From contig NZ_BDCF01000046.1 in NCBI RefSeq assembly GCF_001613365.1, forward strand, positions 1 through 64,000: a stretch of DNA of 64,000 nt. Reading direction: 5' to 3'. The notes beneath the pieces are model-generated. The model ran no database searches. It was given only the letters and a program-made list of their open reading frames with translations, and was not told where the DNA came from. Origin of the DNA: Nocardia xishanensis NBRC 101358 (GTDB taxonomy: Bacteria > Actinomycetota > Actinomycetes > Mycobacteriales > Mycobacteriaceae). This document shows, piece by piece, positions 53,948-62,327 of the stretch. Each line of letters starts with the position of its first letter. The stretch's first letter is position 1. The position numbers and the translations under genes were made by a program.

Positions 53948-54724
53948 ATGGACAAGGCGACGGCATTCCACGATCTGCACCATCGCTCGATCCCGCTGGT
54001 GCTGCCGAACGCGTGGGACTTCGCGTCGGCGGCCGTGCTGGCCGCCGAGGGATTCCCGGCGATCGGCACCACCAGTCTCGGCGTCGCGGCCGCCGCTGGG
54101 GTGCCCGACGGCACCGGCGTCACCGGCGCGGAGACCCTGGCGCTGGCGCGGCGGCTCTCGCGGCTCGCCGTGCCGGTGACCGTCGACATCGAGGGCGGCT
54201 TCAGCGACGAGCCGGGCGAGGTGGCGGAGTTCGTGGCCGAGCTGGACGCGCTCGGCATCGCGGGGGTCAACATCGAGGACGGGCGGGCCGATGCTGCGCT
54301 GGCCGACCCCGAACAGCAGGCGACGCTGATCGCCGCGATCAAGGAGCGCACACCCGCGGTGTTCGTCAACGCGCGGGTCGACACGCACTGGCTCGGCATC
54401 GACCCCGAATCCACGCTGGAGCGGGCCGACCGGTACGCGCGGGCGGGCGCCGACGGTCTCTTCGTCCCCGGGCTCGCCGAGCCGGACGCGATCCGGCGTG
54501 TGGTCGAGTCCGTGCCGCTGCCGGTAAACATCCTCTACTCCGTCGGCGGCCCCACGGTCGCCGAGCTGGCGGCGCTCGGCGTGCGACGGATCAGCACCGG
54601 GTCCCTGCTCTACCGGGCAGCTCTGGCGGCGGCCGTCGACGTGGCGGACGCGGTGCGCGCGGGACGACCGGTCGCCGCGGGCATCCCGAGCTACCGCGAT
54701 ATCCAGAAGAGCTCGCTGTCGTGA
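53948..54724 (+). CDS. isocitrate lyase/PEP mutase family protein
   Basis: 258 residues, TIM-barrel family. Seen: PNAWDFASAAVLAAEGF, VTVDIEGGFSD (metal aspartate/glutamate), GVNIEDGRAD, and FVNARVDTHW. The lyase cysteine loop of true isocitrate lyase is missing, as in the oxaloacetate hydrolase/carboxyphosphonoenolpyruvate-mutase-like group. Substrate unknown. Divergent from the ECF gene; ATG 53948. Confidence 0.9.
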   Translation: MDKATAFHDLHHRSIPLVLPNAWDFASAAVLAAEGFPAIGTTSLGVAAAAGVPDGTGVTGAETLALARRLSRLAVPVTVDIEGGFSDEPGEVAEFVAELDALGIAGVNIEDGRADAALADPEQQATLIAAIKERTPAVFVNARVDTHWLGIDPESTLERADRYARAGADGLFVPGLAEPDAIRRVVESVPLPVNILYSVGGPTVAELAALGVRRISTGSLLYRAALAAAVDVADAVRAGRPVAAGIPSYRDIQKSSLS

Positions 54725-54869
54725 AGTGGGGCGCGGACCAACCCTGACGGCGCTCGCCTGGTTGGCCGAGTCGCCGAACTCGATGCGAGACCCTGGGCGG
54801 GCTCTGGTCGGCGAAGGCGCCTTCGCCGCGTGATCCGGGCCGTAACGGACTCGTCGCGAAATTCAGCCG

Positions 54870-55370
54870 GGACGTGCCCGAGATCGCCCAGGGCCGCTGC
54901 TTCGCGAGCGTCCGCGCCGCGGCAGACTCCACACGGCAACCCCGGCTGGAACCGGCCTAATCGCCGAGGCCGCAGCCGCGCAAATATCGCACCGCGACGG
55001 ACTCCACGCGGCACCCCAGCCGGGACCGGCCTGATCACCGAGAGGACCGCCCCTTCGATGTCTGTGCCACTACGGACTCCGCACCACACCCCGGCCGGGA
55101 TCGGGGTCATCGCTGAGGGCAGCAGCTACGCGAATGCGTGCGCGGCGACAAACTCCGCGCGACACCCCCCGACCGCGCCGCGACAGACTCCGCCCGGAAC
55201 CCCCGCTGAGGTCGGCCTCAGATCGCCGAGGACCGCTGCTTCGCGAGCATCTGCGCCGCGACCTCGGGGTAAGATTCCGGCCGGAAGCGGCCTGTGGTCG
55301 CCGCGGGCTGTTCTACGAGAGTCTCTGCGGCCCAATGGCCGCGGCTCGCGTCGATACCCGCCGGAAAAGT
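54870..55370. repeat. 75-bp minisatellite, about six diverged copies
   Basis: The anchor GACTCC (or variants) falls at 54925, 55000, 55075, 55151 and about 55260, giving a 75-bp period with one partial unit near 55186. Copies share CCGCGACGGACTCC-like and CACCCC blocks. On the minus strand it is open as a 25-residue repeat (VPxGVxRGAxxxxLG). No gene start or ribosome-binding site supports a protein. Confidence 0.75.
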
Positions 55371-55909
55371 CGGCGCGTCCACGCCCGTTCCCATGAGCCT
55401 GCTTCCCATCGGCGCCGTCGGCCGACATAACCGCACCCAGCCGACGCGGGCGGTCGCGGGTTGTTTTCGCCCGAACATCACGGTCCGGCATCGCGCCGAA
55501 GCCGACTTCTGCCGCACTGCGGTCCGCACCGAAACCCTCACTCCCCCAACGGCACTCGTCAACGCGAATAGCCGACTACGGCGAAATACCGCTCGCGCCA
55601 TGAGATTCGCGCCGATTCAGCCCGCGAAAGCCGGCCCGATCCAAGGAGTCGGGCGCGCTCATCTCACGGCGATCACGATCACCCGAAATGATGTCGAACG
55701 CCCATTCTGATGCACGTACATATAAAAATGTGACGCCACTCCCATTCGAAAGAATTCGAGCTCTCCAACAGGGTTGCCGAGGCGTATATGCGCCTCTACC
55801 TGGCGTTTCTTCGCAATTCGGGCGCACCGATCAGGGGCTCAGATGGTCCGGCAACGGCCCCAAACCTCGCAAATCGTTCCGCCCGACGAGACCGTTACCA
55901 CATTTATTC
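55371..55909. other. gene-free stretch upstream of the Rpf gene
   Basis: Together with the minisatellite, the interval between the PEP-mutase-like and Rpf genes is about 1.5 kb without a gene. From 55690 the DNA becomes markedly richer in A/T than its surroundings. No start codon with a ribosome-binding site was found. Confidence 0.5.
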
Positions 55910-55925
55910 AGTGATCCGAACCACA
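55910..55925. promoter_or_regulatory. putative CRP-like site upstream of rpf
   Basis: AGTGA-N6-CCACA, two bases from TGTGA-N6-TCACA, in an A/T-rich patch 290 bp upstream of the Rpf start. CRP control of rpf genes is known in mycobacteria; here it is inferred. Confidence 0.35.
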
Positions 55926-56112
55926 TTTTCGTTTGAAAAACACATCGGCGTGATTACCGATTTCCCCGGCCTCAACTGCGCGTATGCCGACTCGAGCGAC
56001 CGAGCGATCTGTCAACTCGGACGTTATTGCCACGTGATCTGCCGAGATTTGTTCGTTATCGTCGGTGACGGCCCGATCGAACGCGACGGGCTCGAGCTCG
56101 AACCGCCGAACA

Positions 56113-56191
56113 CCGGCAACCCTGTCCCGCGGTTCGAGAACCCCCGACATCAACTGGGGACAGGGACTCGACCTATCGCTGGTCGAGCCGG
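56113..56191 (+). ncRNA. structured leader RNA, predicted three-way junction
   Basis: Three perfect helices nest: P1 CCGGC (56113-56117) with GCCGG (56187-56191), P2 CCCTGTCCC (56120-56128) with GGGACAGGG (56157-56165), and P3 CTCGACC (56167-56173) with GGTCGAG (56181-56187). A smaller hairpin GGTT-CGAG-AACC sits inside P2. It ends 22 bases before the Rpf ATG. No known riboswitch family was recognised. Confidence 0.55.
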
Positions 56192-56213
56192 CGGGCGCAG
56201 TCAGGAAAACCAT

Positions 56214-56549
56214 ATGTCTCAGACCCGCAAGTTCAGCACCCGTGTCGCCGGCCTCACCGTCGCCCTCGGCGCCCTCGTTGCCGTCCCGTTCGGTCTGGCC
56301 ACGGCCACCGCTTCCGCCTCCAGCCACAACTGGGACGCTGTCGCTCAGTGCGAGAGCGGCGGCAACTGGTCCACCGACACCGGTAACGGCTTCTCCGGTG
56401 GCCTGCAGTTCACCGACAGCACCTGGGCCGCCAACGGTGGCTCCGGCGCCCCGGAGCACGCGAGCCGCGAGGAGCAGATCCGCGTCGCCGAGAACGTGCT
56501 CGCCACGCAGGGCCCCGGCGCTTGGCCGGTGTGCGGCTCCTACCTCTGA
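56214..56549 (+). CDS. resuscitation-promoting factor (secreted transglycosylase)
   Basis: 111 residues: a signal peptide with cleavage after ATASA, then one Rpf domain. The catalytic glutamate is in AQCESGGNW, with GNGFSGGLQFTDSTW and the ending GPGAWPVCGSYL completing the fold. It cleaves peptidoglycan to help dormant cells resume growth. The frame is open 142 codons upstream, but ATG 56214 begins the signal peptide and follows AGGAAA. Single gene, flanked by a structured leader and a strong terminator. Confidence 0.96.
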   Translation: MSQTRKFSTRVAGLTVALGALVAVPFGLATATASASSHNWDAVAQCESGGNWSTDTGNGFSGGLQFTDSTWAANGGSGAPEHASREEQIRVAENVLATQGPGAWPVCGSYL

Positions 56550-56565
56550 GCGTAACGCCGACTTC

Positions 56566-56601
56566 GACGGCCCTGTCACCCGCCCGGGTGACAGGGCCGT
56601 C
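56566..56601. terminator. two-way terminator between rpf and the flavin enzyme gene
   Basis: A 16-bp perfect stem, GACGGCCCTGTCACCC / GGGTGACAGGGCCGTC, with a GCCC loop. It serves convergent genes on both sides. Confidence 0.9.
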
Positions 56602-56604
56602 GCG

Positions 56605-57093
56605 CTATTTCCGGACGACGCGCTCGCCCTCGCCCGGTTTCCAGATCGTGATGGCGAGCTGCTCGTCGGTGATCTCCACGCACGACGCCCCCGTGATGTC
56701 GGCGACATAGAAGTGGTCGAACTCCTGGCCCCGGATGTCGAAGCCGCTCTCCTCGAACAGGTTCTGCGCGAACCGCGCGTGCGTTTCGCGGTCCGGCAGG
56801 TCGGTGACGGAGCCGAACAGTTTCGCGTCGCCGTCGCCGACCATCGTGTCCACGGTAGCGGTGTGCAGGCAGAACCGAGGATCGCGGGCGAGGTCCTTGA
56901 ACTTGGTTGTGCCGGGCATGCCGACGATCACCAGCATGCCCTCGAAGATCCTCGGCTCCACCGGACTGATCCGCGGCGACCCGTCGGCGCGGAGCGTGGC
57001 CAGCATGCACAGGTTGCCGGTCGCTTTGTGGCGCCGGCTGAAGACGGTCGAGATCTTCGGCGCTTCTTCGGTGAACGGGGTCCAAAAGGTCAT
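56605..57093 (-). CDS. pyridoxamine 5'-phosphate oxidase family protein
   Basis: 162 residues, split-barrel flavin- or F420-binding fold (LCMLATLRADGSPRISPVEP, FLHT-like CLHTATVDT). Many actinobacterial members reduce substrates with F420 or bind heme; the function is unknown. ATG 57093; divergent from the WYL regulator gene (63-bp gap), which may control it. Confidence 0.85.
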   Translation of the reverse strand: MTFWTPFTEEAPKISTVFSRRHKATGNLCMLATLRADGSPRISPVEPRIFEGMLVIVGMPGTTKFKDLARDPRFCLHTATVDTMVGDGDAKLFGSVTDLPDRETHARFAQNLFEESGFDIRGQEFDHFYVADITGASCVEITDEQLAITIWKPGEGERVVRK

Positions 57094-57156
57094 GCCGGGG
57101 ACGCTACGCCGGAAACTTGACAGATCGCGTCACGGTTTCCGGCTAGTCTTCCGAAC

Positions 57157-58152
57157 ATGCGAGCGAGTCGACTGGTGCAGCTGTTGTTGCTGCTACAGAC
57201 GAGGGGCCGGGTCTCAGCGCCCGAGCTGGCGGCCGAGCTGGAGGTGTCGGTCCGGACGGTCTACCGCGACGTCGAGGCGCTCTCCGCGGCGGGCGTCCCC
57301 GTGTACAGCGAGCCGGGCCGCGGCGGCGGCATCCGGCTCGTCGACGGCTATCGAACCCGGCTGACCGGCCTGACCTCGGAGGAAGCCGACGCGGTACTGC
57401 TGGCCGGACTGCCGGACGCCGCCGCCGACCTCGGCCTCGGCACAGTGCTGGCCACCGCGCAGCTCAAGGTGCTCGCGGCACTGCCGCCCGAGCTACGCGG
57501 CCGGGCGACCAGGATCGCCGAACGGGTGCACATCGACGCGCCGGGTTGGTTCCACCGCCCCGAGGACACGCCGACGCTGGCCACCATCGCCGACGCGCTG
57601 TGGCACGACCGCAGGCTCGACATCCGCTACGGGCGCAAGGACGGCGAGGTGCGCAGGCTGCTCGACCCGCTCGGGCTGGTGTCCAAGGCGGGCACCTGGT
57701 ATCTCGTCGCCCGCCAGGGCGCCGACATCCGCTCCTACCGGGTCAGCCGGATTCTCGAGGCCGCGCCGACCGGCGAATTCTTCAGCAGGCCGGGCGATTT
57801 CGAGCTGGCCACGCACTGGGCCGCGGCGCAGCACGAGTTCGCACGGTCGATGTTGCGGGTCAGGGCGCGCTGCCGGATCGACGCGAAGCACGTGCGCCTG
57901 CTGCGGCTCGGGTTCGAACCCGCCGCGGTCGCCGAGGCCCTGGCCTCGATGAGCGAGCCGGACGCCGCGGGCTGGGTGATCGTCACGCTGGCCGCCGAGT
58001 CGTACCCGATCCTTGCCCACGGCATCCTGCCGCTCGGCGAGCACGCCGAGATCCTCGATCCGCCCGAGCTGCGCGCCCAGCTCGCACACACCGCGACGGC
58101 GATGGCGAAGCGCTATGGCCGGCGCAGCTCCGGCGGTGCGCCGCCGACCTGA
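57157..58152 (+). CDS. WYL domain transcriptional regulator (first)
   Basis: 331 residues: N-terminal HTH (VSAPELAAELEVSVRTVYRDVEAL), a middle helical region, then a WYL domain (GTWYLVARQGADIRSYRVSRI, W-Y-L visible) and a WCX-like C-terminal extension. Such regulators sense ligands and often control a divergent gene, here the pyridoxamine-oxidase-family gene. ATG 57157. Confidence 0.92.
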   Translation: MRASRLVQLLLLLQTRGRVSAPELAAELEVSVRTVYRDVEALSAAGVPVYSEPGRGGGIRLVDGYRTRLTGLTSEEADAVLLAGLPDAAADLGLGTVLATAQLKVLAALPPELRGRATRIAERVHIDAPGWFHRPEDTPTLATIADALWHDRRLDIRYGRKDGEVRRLLDPLGLVSKAGTWYLVARQGADIRSYRVSRILEAAPTGEFFSRPGDFELATHWAAAQHEFARSMLRVRARCRIDAKHVRLLRLGFEPAAVAEALASMSEPDAAGWVIVTLAAESYPILAHGILPLGEHAEILDPPELRAQLAHTATAMAKRYGRRSSGGAPPT

Positions 58153-58340
58153 CCGGCGCAGCGCGGCTCGGACCAGGCGGCGCAGCTCGGCAGCCCTAAC
58201 CAGACAGCGCAGCCCCAACCAGACAGCCCGGCCTTACCGCACAGCGCCCAGCCCTACCTGGCAGCCCGACCGTACCTGACAACGCAGCTCCGCCCGGCGC
58301 AGTGCGGGATCCGACCGGCGCAGCGCGAATTCGCCGGGCG
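58152..58340. repeat. degenerate short tandem repeats, about 19-20 bp
   Basis: Units of the kind ACCAGACAGCGCAGCCCCA recur with drift across the convergent gap between the WYL regulator and the epoxide hydrolase genes. Periodicity is loose. No hairpin terminator was seen. Confidence 0.5.
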
Positions 58341-58373
58341 CAGCCGAATCCGGCACTGCGTCGGCATGACCGA

Positions 58374-59693
58374 TCAGCGCATATCGCGGAAGAAGGCGCG
58401 GACGTCGGCGGTCAGCAGATCCGGCGCCTCCATGGCGGCGAAGTGGCCGCCGCGATCGAGCTCGGTCCAGCGCACGATGTTGTGCTGTTCCTCGGCGATC
58501 GCGCGGATCGACAGGTCGCCGGGGAAGATGGCCGCGGCGGTCGGGACGCCGGAGTTCTTCGCCGCGCCGCCCCACGCCTCGCCCTCGCCGTACAGCCGGA
58601 TCGAAGAGGCGAAGGTCTTCGTGAACCAGTAGAGACTGACGTTGGTGAGGAGCGCGTCGCGGTCCACGGCATCGTCGGGCAGCTCGATGGCCGGGTTGGT
58701 CCAGCGCTGGAACATGTCCACGATCCAGGACAGCAGGCCCGCGGGTGAATCGTGCATGCCGATGGCCAGGGTCTGTGGGCGGCCCGCCTGCACCATGGCG
58801 TAGCCGTAGCGAGTGAAGCTCTCTTCGCCGGTCAGCTTGGCCAGCTTCGCCTCGTCCTCCGCGCTGTACCTGGACTGCTCGCCGCCCCGGGCGGCACCGT
58901 CGCCCGCGGCCCCGGGTTGATCGCTCTTCGCGCCGCCCGCCGACCGATCGGCTCTCTCCGCCGAGTCCCAGGATCGCGCGTCGCCGCTCTTCTCATCCGA
59001 GGATCCGGTCTCCCAGGATTCGCCGCCCGCTTCGCCGTCCCAGGATTCGGCGTCCCAGGACGGCAGCGTGATCGGTCCGTTGACGTGGATGCCGACGACA
59101 TGATCGGTCGCGATGCGCCCCAACTCGGTGGCGACGAAGAACCCGGCGTCACCACCTTGCGCGCCGTACCGGTCGTAGCCGAGGCGCTCCATCAGCTGTG
59201 CGACCACCTGCGCGTAATGCTCGGTGGATCCCTGCCCGACCTTCGGCCCGACGCCGGAGAAGGCGAAGCCGGGCAGCGACGGGACGACCAGGTGGAACGC
59301 GTCGGCGGGGTCGCCGCCGTGCGCGCGGGGATCGCTGAGCGGGCCGAGGACGTCGAGGAATTCGACGAATGTGCCGGGCCAGCCGTGGTTGAGCACCAGC
59401 GGCAGCGCGTCCGGTTCGGGCGAGCGCACGTGCAGGAAGTGCACTTGCTCGCCGTCGATCTCGGTGACGAACTGCGGCAGCTCGTTGAGCCTTGCCTCGA
59501 CGGCACGCCAGTCGTAACCGGTGCGCCAGTACTCGGCCAGCGGCTTCAGGTAGGAGACCGGCATGCCCTTGTCCCAGCCGACGCCCGGCAGCTCCTCTGG
59601 CCACAGGGTGTCGGCCAAGCGGGTGTGCAGCTGGTCGAGCTGGTTCTGCGGAATCTCGATGCGGAAGGGGCGGATGTCCTGTTCGGTCGTCAT
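58374..59693 (-). CDS. epoxide hydrolase (EHN type) with low-complexity insert
   Basis: 439 residues; relatives are near 385. Seen: the N-terminal EHN domain (FRIEIPQNQLDQLHTRL), oxyanion motif NHGWPGTFVEF, nucleophile aspartate in GAQGGDAGF, and the C-terminal histidine in DRGGHFAAMEAPDLL. About 55 extra residues at roughly 228-283, rich in Ser, Gly, Asp, Glu and repeating S-W-D/E, interrupt the cap region. The DNA there repeats TCCCAGGATTCG-like units. ATG 59693. Confidence 0.88.
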   Translation of the reverse strand: MTTEQDIRPFRIEIPQNQLDQLHTRLADTLWPEELPGVGWDKGMPVSYLKPLAEYWRTGYDWRAVEARLNELPQFVTEIDGEQVHFLHVRSPEPDALPLVLNHGWPGTFVEFLDVLGPLSDPRAHGGDPADAFHLVVPSLPGFAFSGVGPKVGQGSTEHYAQVVAQLMERLGYDRYGAQGGDAGFFVATELGRIATDHVVGIHVNGPITLPSWDAESWDGEAGGESWETGSSDEKSGDARSWDSAERADRSAGGAKSDQPGAAGDGAARGGEQSRYSAEDEAKLAKLTGEESFTRYGYAMVQAGRPQTLAIGMHDSPAGLLSWIVDMFQRWTNPAIELPDDAVDRDALLTNVSLYWFTKTFASSIRLYGEGEAWGGAAKNSGVPTAAAIFPGDLSIRAIAEEQHNIVRWTELDRGGHFAAMEAPDLLTADVRAFFRDMR

Positions 59694-59711
59694 GCGAGCC
59701 ACGCTAGGAAT

Positions 59712-59738
59712 CGCTTAGGACAGTTCTCTTCCTAAGCG
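59712..59738. promoter_or_regulatory. operator between epoxide hydrolase and second WYL gene
   Basis: CGCTTAGGA (59712-59720) and TCCTAAGCG (59730-59738), perfect 9-base arms with a 9-base spacer, in the 62-bp divergent gap. Likely bound by the adjacent WYL regulator. Confidence 0.75.
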
Positions 59739-59755
59739 GATGGCATTCTTTCCCC

Positions 59756-60721
59756 ATGCTGGAGACCTCGGCGCGGCTACTCAGACTGCTCGCGCTGTTG
59801 CAGACCCACCGGGACTGGACCGGCGCCGAACTCGCCGAGCGACTCGGCGTCACCGGACGCACCGTCCGCCGCGACGTGGACCGGCTGCGCGAGCTCGGCT
59901 ACCCCGTGCACGCCACGCGCGGGACGGCGGGTTACCGGCTGGGCGCGGGCGCATCGCTGCCGCCGCTGCTGCTCGACGACGAGGAGGCCATCGCCGTGGC
60001 GGTCGGCCTGCGCGGCGCCTCGGACGGGACGGTCGCGGGCATCGAGGAGGCGGCGCTGCGCGCGCTGTCCAAGCTGGAGCAGGTGCTGCCGCCGCGGCTG
60101 CGTCACCGCGTGCGCACCTTGCGCGCCGCCACCATCCGGGTCGGCGCGCCCGCGGTGACGGTCGAACCGGACACCCTGATGGCCATCGCCGACGCCTGTC
60201 AACGCAGGGAGCGGCTCCGCTTCGACTATCGCGCGCACGACGGGTCGACGGGACCGCGGGACGTGGAACCGTACAGTCTGGTGCATTTCAGCCGTCACTG
60301 GTATCTGGTCGCCTGGGACGTGGTTCGCGCCGACTGGCGCATCTTCCGGGTGGACCGGCTCACTCCGCGCACTCCCACCGGCCCGCGCTTCACACCGCGC
60401 GAACTACCGGAAGGCGATGCGGCGGCTTATCTTTCGGCGCGGCTGTCGGACCGCGCATGGCCCTGGCGGGCGACTGTGCTGCTGCACGTTTCGGCCGAGG
60501 ACGCCGGTCCCCGGATCTGGCCGGGCACGGGTGTCGTCGAGGCCGTGGACGAACACCACTGCCGCCTGCACGTCGGCGCGGACACCCCGGAGGCGCTGAC
60601 TTGGATGATCACCTCCGTCGATCTCGACTTCACCCTGTTGAGCGGACCACCGGAACTCGTCGCGGCGCTGCGCGCCCAAGCCGCCCGCTGCACCGGCGCG
60701 GTACGGAACCTTCCCGCCTGA
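59756..60721 (+). CDS. WYL domain transcriptional regulator (second)
   Basis: 321 residues with HTH (WTGAELAERLGVTGRTVRRDVDRL), WYL domain (RHWYLVAWDVVRADWRIFRVDRL) and WCX tail. Divergent from the epoxide hydrolase gene and next to a perfect operator, so probably self-regulating and controlling that enzyme. Similar in plan to the regulator at 57157 but only moderately alike in sequence. Confidence 0.93.
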   Translation: MLETSARLLRLLALLQTHRDWTGAELAERLGVTGRTVRRDVDRLRELGYPVHATRGTAGYRLGAGASLPPLLLDDEEAIAVAVGLRGASDGTVAGIEEAALRALSKLEQVLPPRLRHRVRTLRAATIRVGAPAVTVEPDTLMAIADACQRRERLRFDYRAHDGSTGPRDVEPYSLVHFSRHWYLVAWDVVRADWRIFRVDRLTPRTPTGPRFTPRELPEGDAAAYLSARLSDRAWPWRATVLLHVSAEDAGPRIWPGTGVVEAVDEHHCRLHVGADTPEALTWMITSVDLDFTLLSGPPELVAALRAQAARCTGAVRNLPA

Positions 60722-60724
60722 GCG

Positions 60725-60952
60725 TTGTGCGGCCCGTCGAACCGAGCACGGTCCGACCCGTCAGACCGAGCGCGGCGCAGCCCGTCGGACCGAGTGCGGT
60801 CCGGCCCGCCAAACCGAGTGCGGTCCGGCCAAACCAAGCCCATCCGGCCCGCCGAACGGAGCACGGTGCGGGCCGCCGAACCGAGCGCGGTCCGGCCGGT
60901 CGAACCGAGCACGGTCCGGCCCGTCGAACCGGGCGCAGTCCCGCCCGTCAGA
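60725..60952. repeat. 24-bp minisatellite, about nine copies
   Basis: Unit of the type GGTCCGGCCCGTCGAACCGAGCAC repeated with small changes; unit five is degraded. It fills the convergent gap from the WYL stop to the stop of the next gene. Its 24-bp period equals 8 codons and one frame is open (VRPVEPST-like). Confidence 0.8.
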
Positions 60953-62246
60953 AGAAGGTGTGCACCAGGTCGACCACGCGCGGGCGTGCGGCGTCCGCGT
61001 CGTCGACGACCGGGATGAGGCGCCACTTGTCGAAGGCCGTGCACGGATGGGAGAGACCGAGCCGCACCACCGAGCCGACCGGCAGGTCGTCGGTCGTGCC
61101 ACCGGGCAGGCGCACGAAAGCGTGCTGATCGTTGAGCGCGGTGACCGTCGCGCCGGTCGGTGGCTGCGCGGCCCCGCTGACACGTTGCGGCACTGGAAGT
61201 CCCAGATCGAACGGCAGGTCGCGCTTGCCCGCGTCGAGCAGCGCGAGCTCCGGCTCCGGGCGCGAGACGGTGCGGGCCCACACGTGCATAGCCGAGCGCA
61301 GCGGCCGGTCGGCGCGGTCGGCGGCGAGCGGGGAGATGCCCGCGTAGAAGCCGTCGTCGTGGATCAGGTAGGCTCCGGAACGCAGCACCACCGTGGTTGA
61401 AACACCTTGTGCCCCTGGCTCGTCCGCGAGCTCCGCCAGATACTCGACGGCTAGGTCCTGGTAGGCGCTTCCGCCCGCGGTGACGATCGCGCGGCCTGCG
61501 TAACGTCCGCCGTCCGCGAACTCACGGTGCAGCCGGGCGAGCCCGTCGAGGTAGCGGCGGACCACGGCGATGCCCTCCGCACCGCGATCGTGGGCCAGCG
61601 CGGCCTCGTAGCCTCCGACGCCGGCCAGCGTCAAGCGGCGCGACCGCTGGACCGCGTCGGCGACCGCGATCGCGTCCGCACCGGTGCGCGCTCCCGTGCG
61701 CCCGTGCGGACCGCCGAGTTCGACGACGACAGGAACACGGACGCCGCCCGGCTCGCCCGCGAGGATCTCGTCCATCATCGCAACTGCGGCGACGCCGTCG
61801 ACCCAGCAGTAGAACTCGAAATCCGGGTCGCGCGCCAATTCGCCTGCCACCCAACGCAATCCGACTGGATCGACCAGCGAGTTCGCGAGCACGACACGTG
61901 ACACCCCGAACGCGCGCGCCAATTGCACCTGCCAGACGGTGGCCAGCGTGATGCCCCAGCAACCGCCCGCCAGCTGCTCCGACCACAGCTGCGGCGCCAT
62001 GGTGGTCTTGCCGTGCGGGGCGAGCCGCACACCCGCCGCCTCTGCCCAGTCGCCCATGACGGAAAGGTTCGTGGTCAGCGCCCCCCGATCCAGGGTCAGC
62101 ATCGGCGTTTCGAAGCCATCGAGGAACGGCTCGGTCGCCAGGAACTCGCGGACGGTGCGCCCCCACGCGTGGGGTGGCAGCCCTTTGTGCTCCGGACCGA
62201 GGACCCGATCGGACAGTGCGGCAACGGCTTTCTCATCGATGGCCAC
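60948..62246 (-). CDS. D-serine dehydratase-like / amino acid deaminase (fold type III)
   Basis: 432 residues. The PLP lysine is in LAPHGKTTMAPQL; the C-terminal zinc-binding HPCTAFDKW matches the DSD1/D-threonine aldolase-like family that deaminates D-serine or cleaves beta-hydroxy D-amino acids. GTG 62246 follows AGGAA. The 3' end abuts a minisatellite. Confidence 0.88.
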   Translation of the reverse strand: MAIDEKAVAALSDRVLGPEHKGLPPHAWGRTVREFLATEPFLDGFETPMLTLDRGALTTNLSVMGDWAEAAGVRLAPHGKTTMAPQLWSEQLAGGCWGITLATVWQVQLARAFGVSRVVLANSLVDPVGLRWVAGELARDPDFEFYCWVDGVAAVAMMDEILAGEPGGVRVPVVVELGGPHGRTGARTGADAIAVADAVQRSRRLTLAGVGGYEAALAHDRGAEGIAVVRRYLDGLARLHREFADGGRYAGRAIVTAGGSAYQDLAVEYLAELADEPGAQGVSTTVVLRSGAYLIHDDGFYAGISPLAADRADRPLRSAMHVWARTVSRPEPELALLDAGKRDLPFDLGLPVPQRVSGAAQPPTGATVTALNDQHAFVRLPGGTTDDLPVGSVVRLGLSHPCTAFDKWRLIPVVDDADAARPRVVDLVHTFF

Positions 62247-62327
62247 GGTGTTCCTTTCCGCGGGCCCGCGCCGTCGCGAGTCCGCCGTGTTCGGACCTGC
62301 GCTGCCCGAGTCGCCACCCCGAAGTAC

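Noticed and set aside
54691..55110. 139-codon minus-strand frame across the 75-bp repeats
   Set aside because: No ribosome-binding site; open frame follows from repeat composition.
55788..56213. 142-codon upstream extension of the Rpf frame
   Set aside because: It would bury the signal peptide; the A/T-rich content and structured leader fit untranslated RNA better.
55690..56213. c-di-AMP (ydaO) riboswitch upstream of rpf
   Set aside because: Expected by analogy, but the GGGGGAACCA and GGGTGAA-type conserved blocks are not visible.
60725..61018. 98-codon plus-strand frame through the 24-bp array
   Set aside because: It runs antisense into the deaminase gene and has no start signal.
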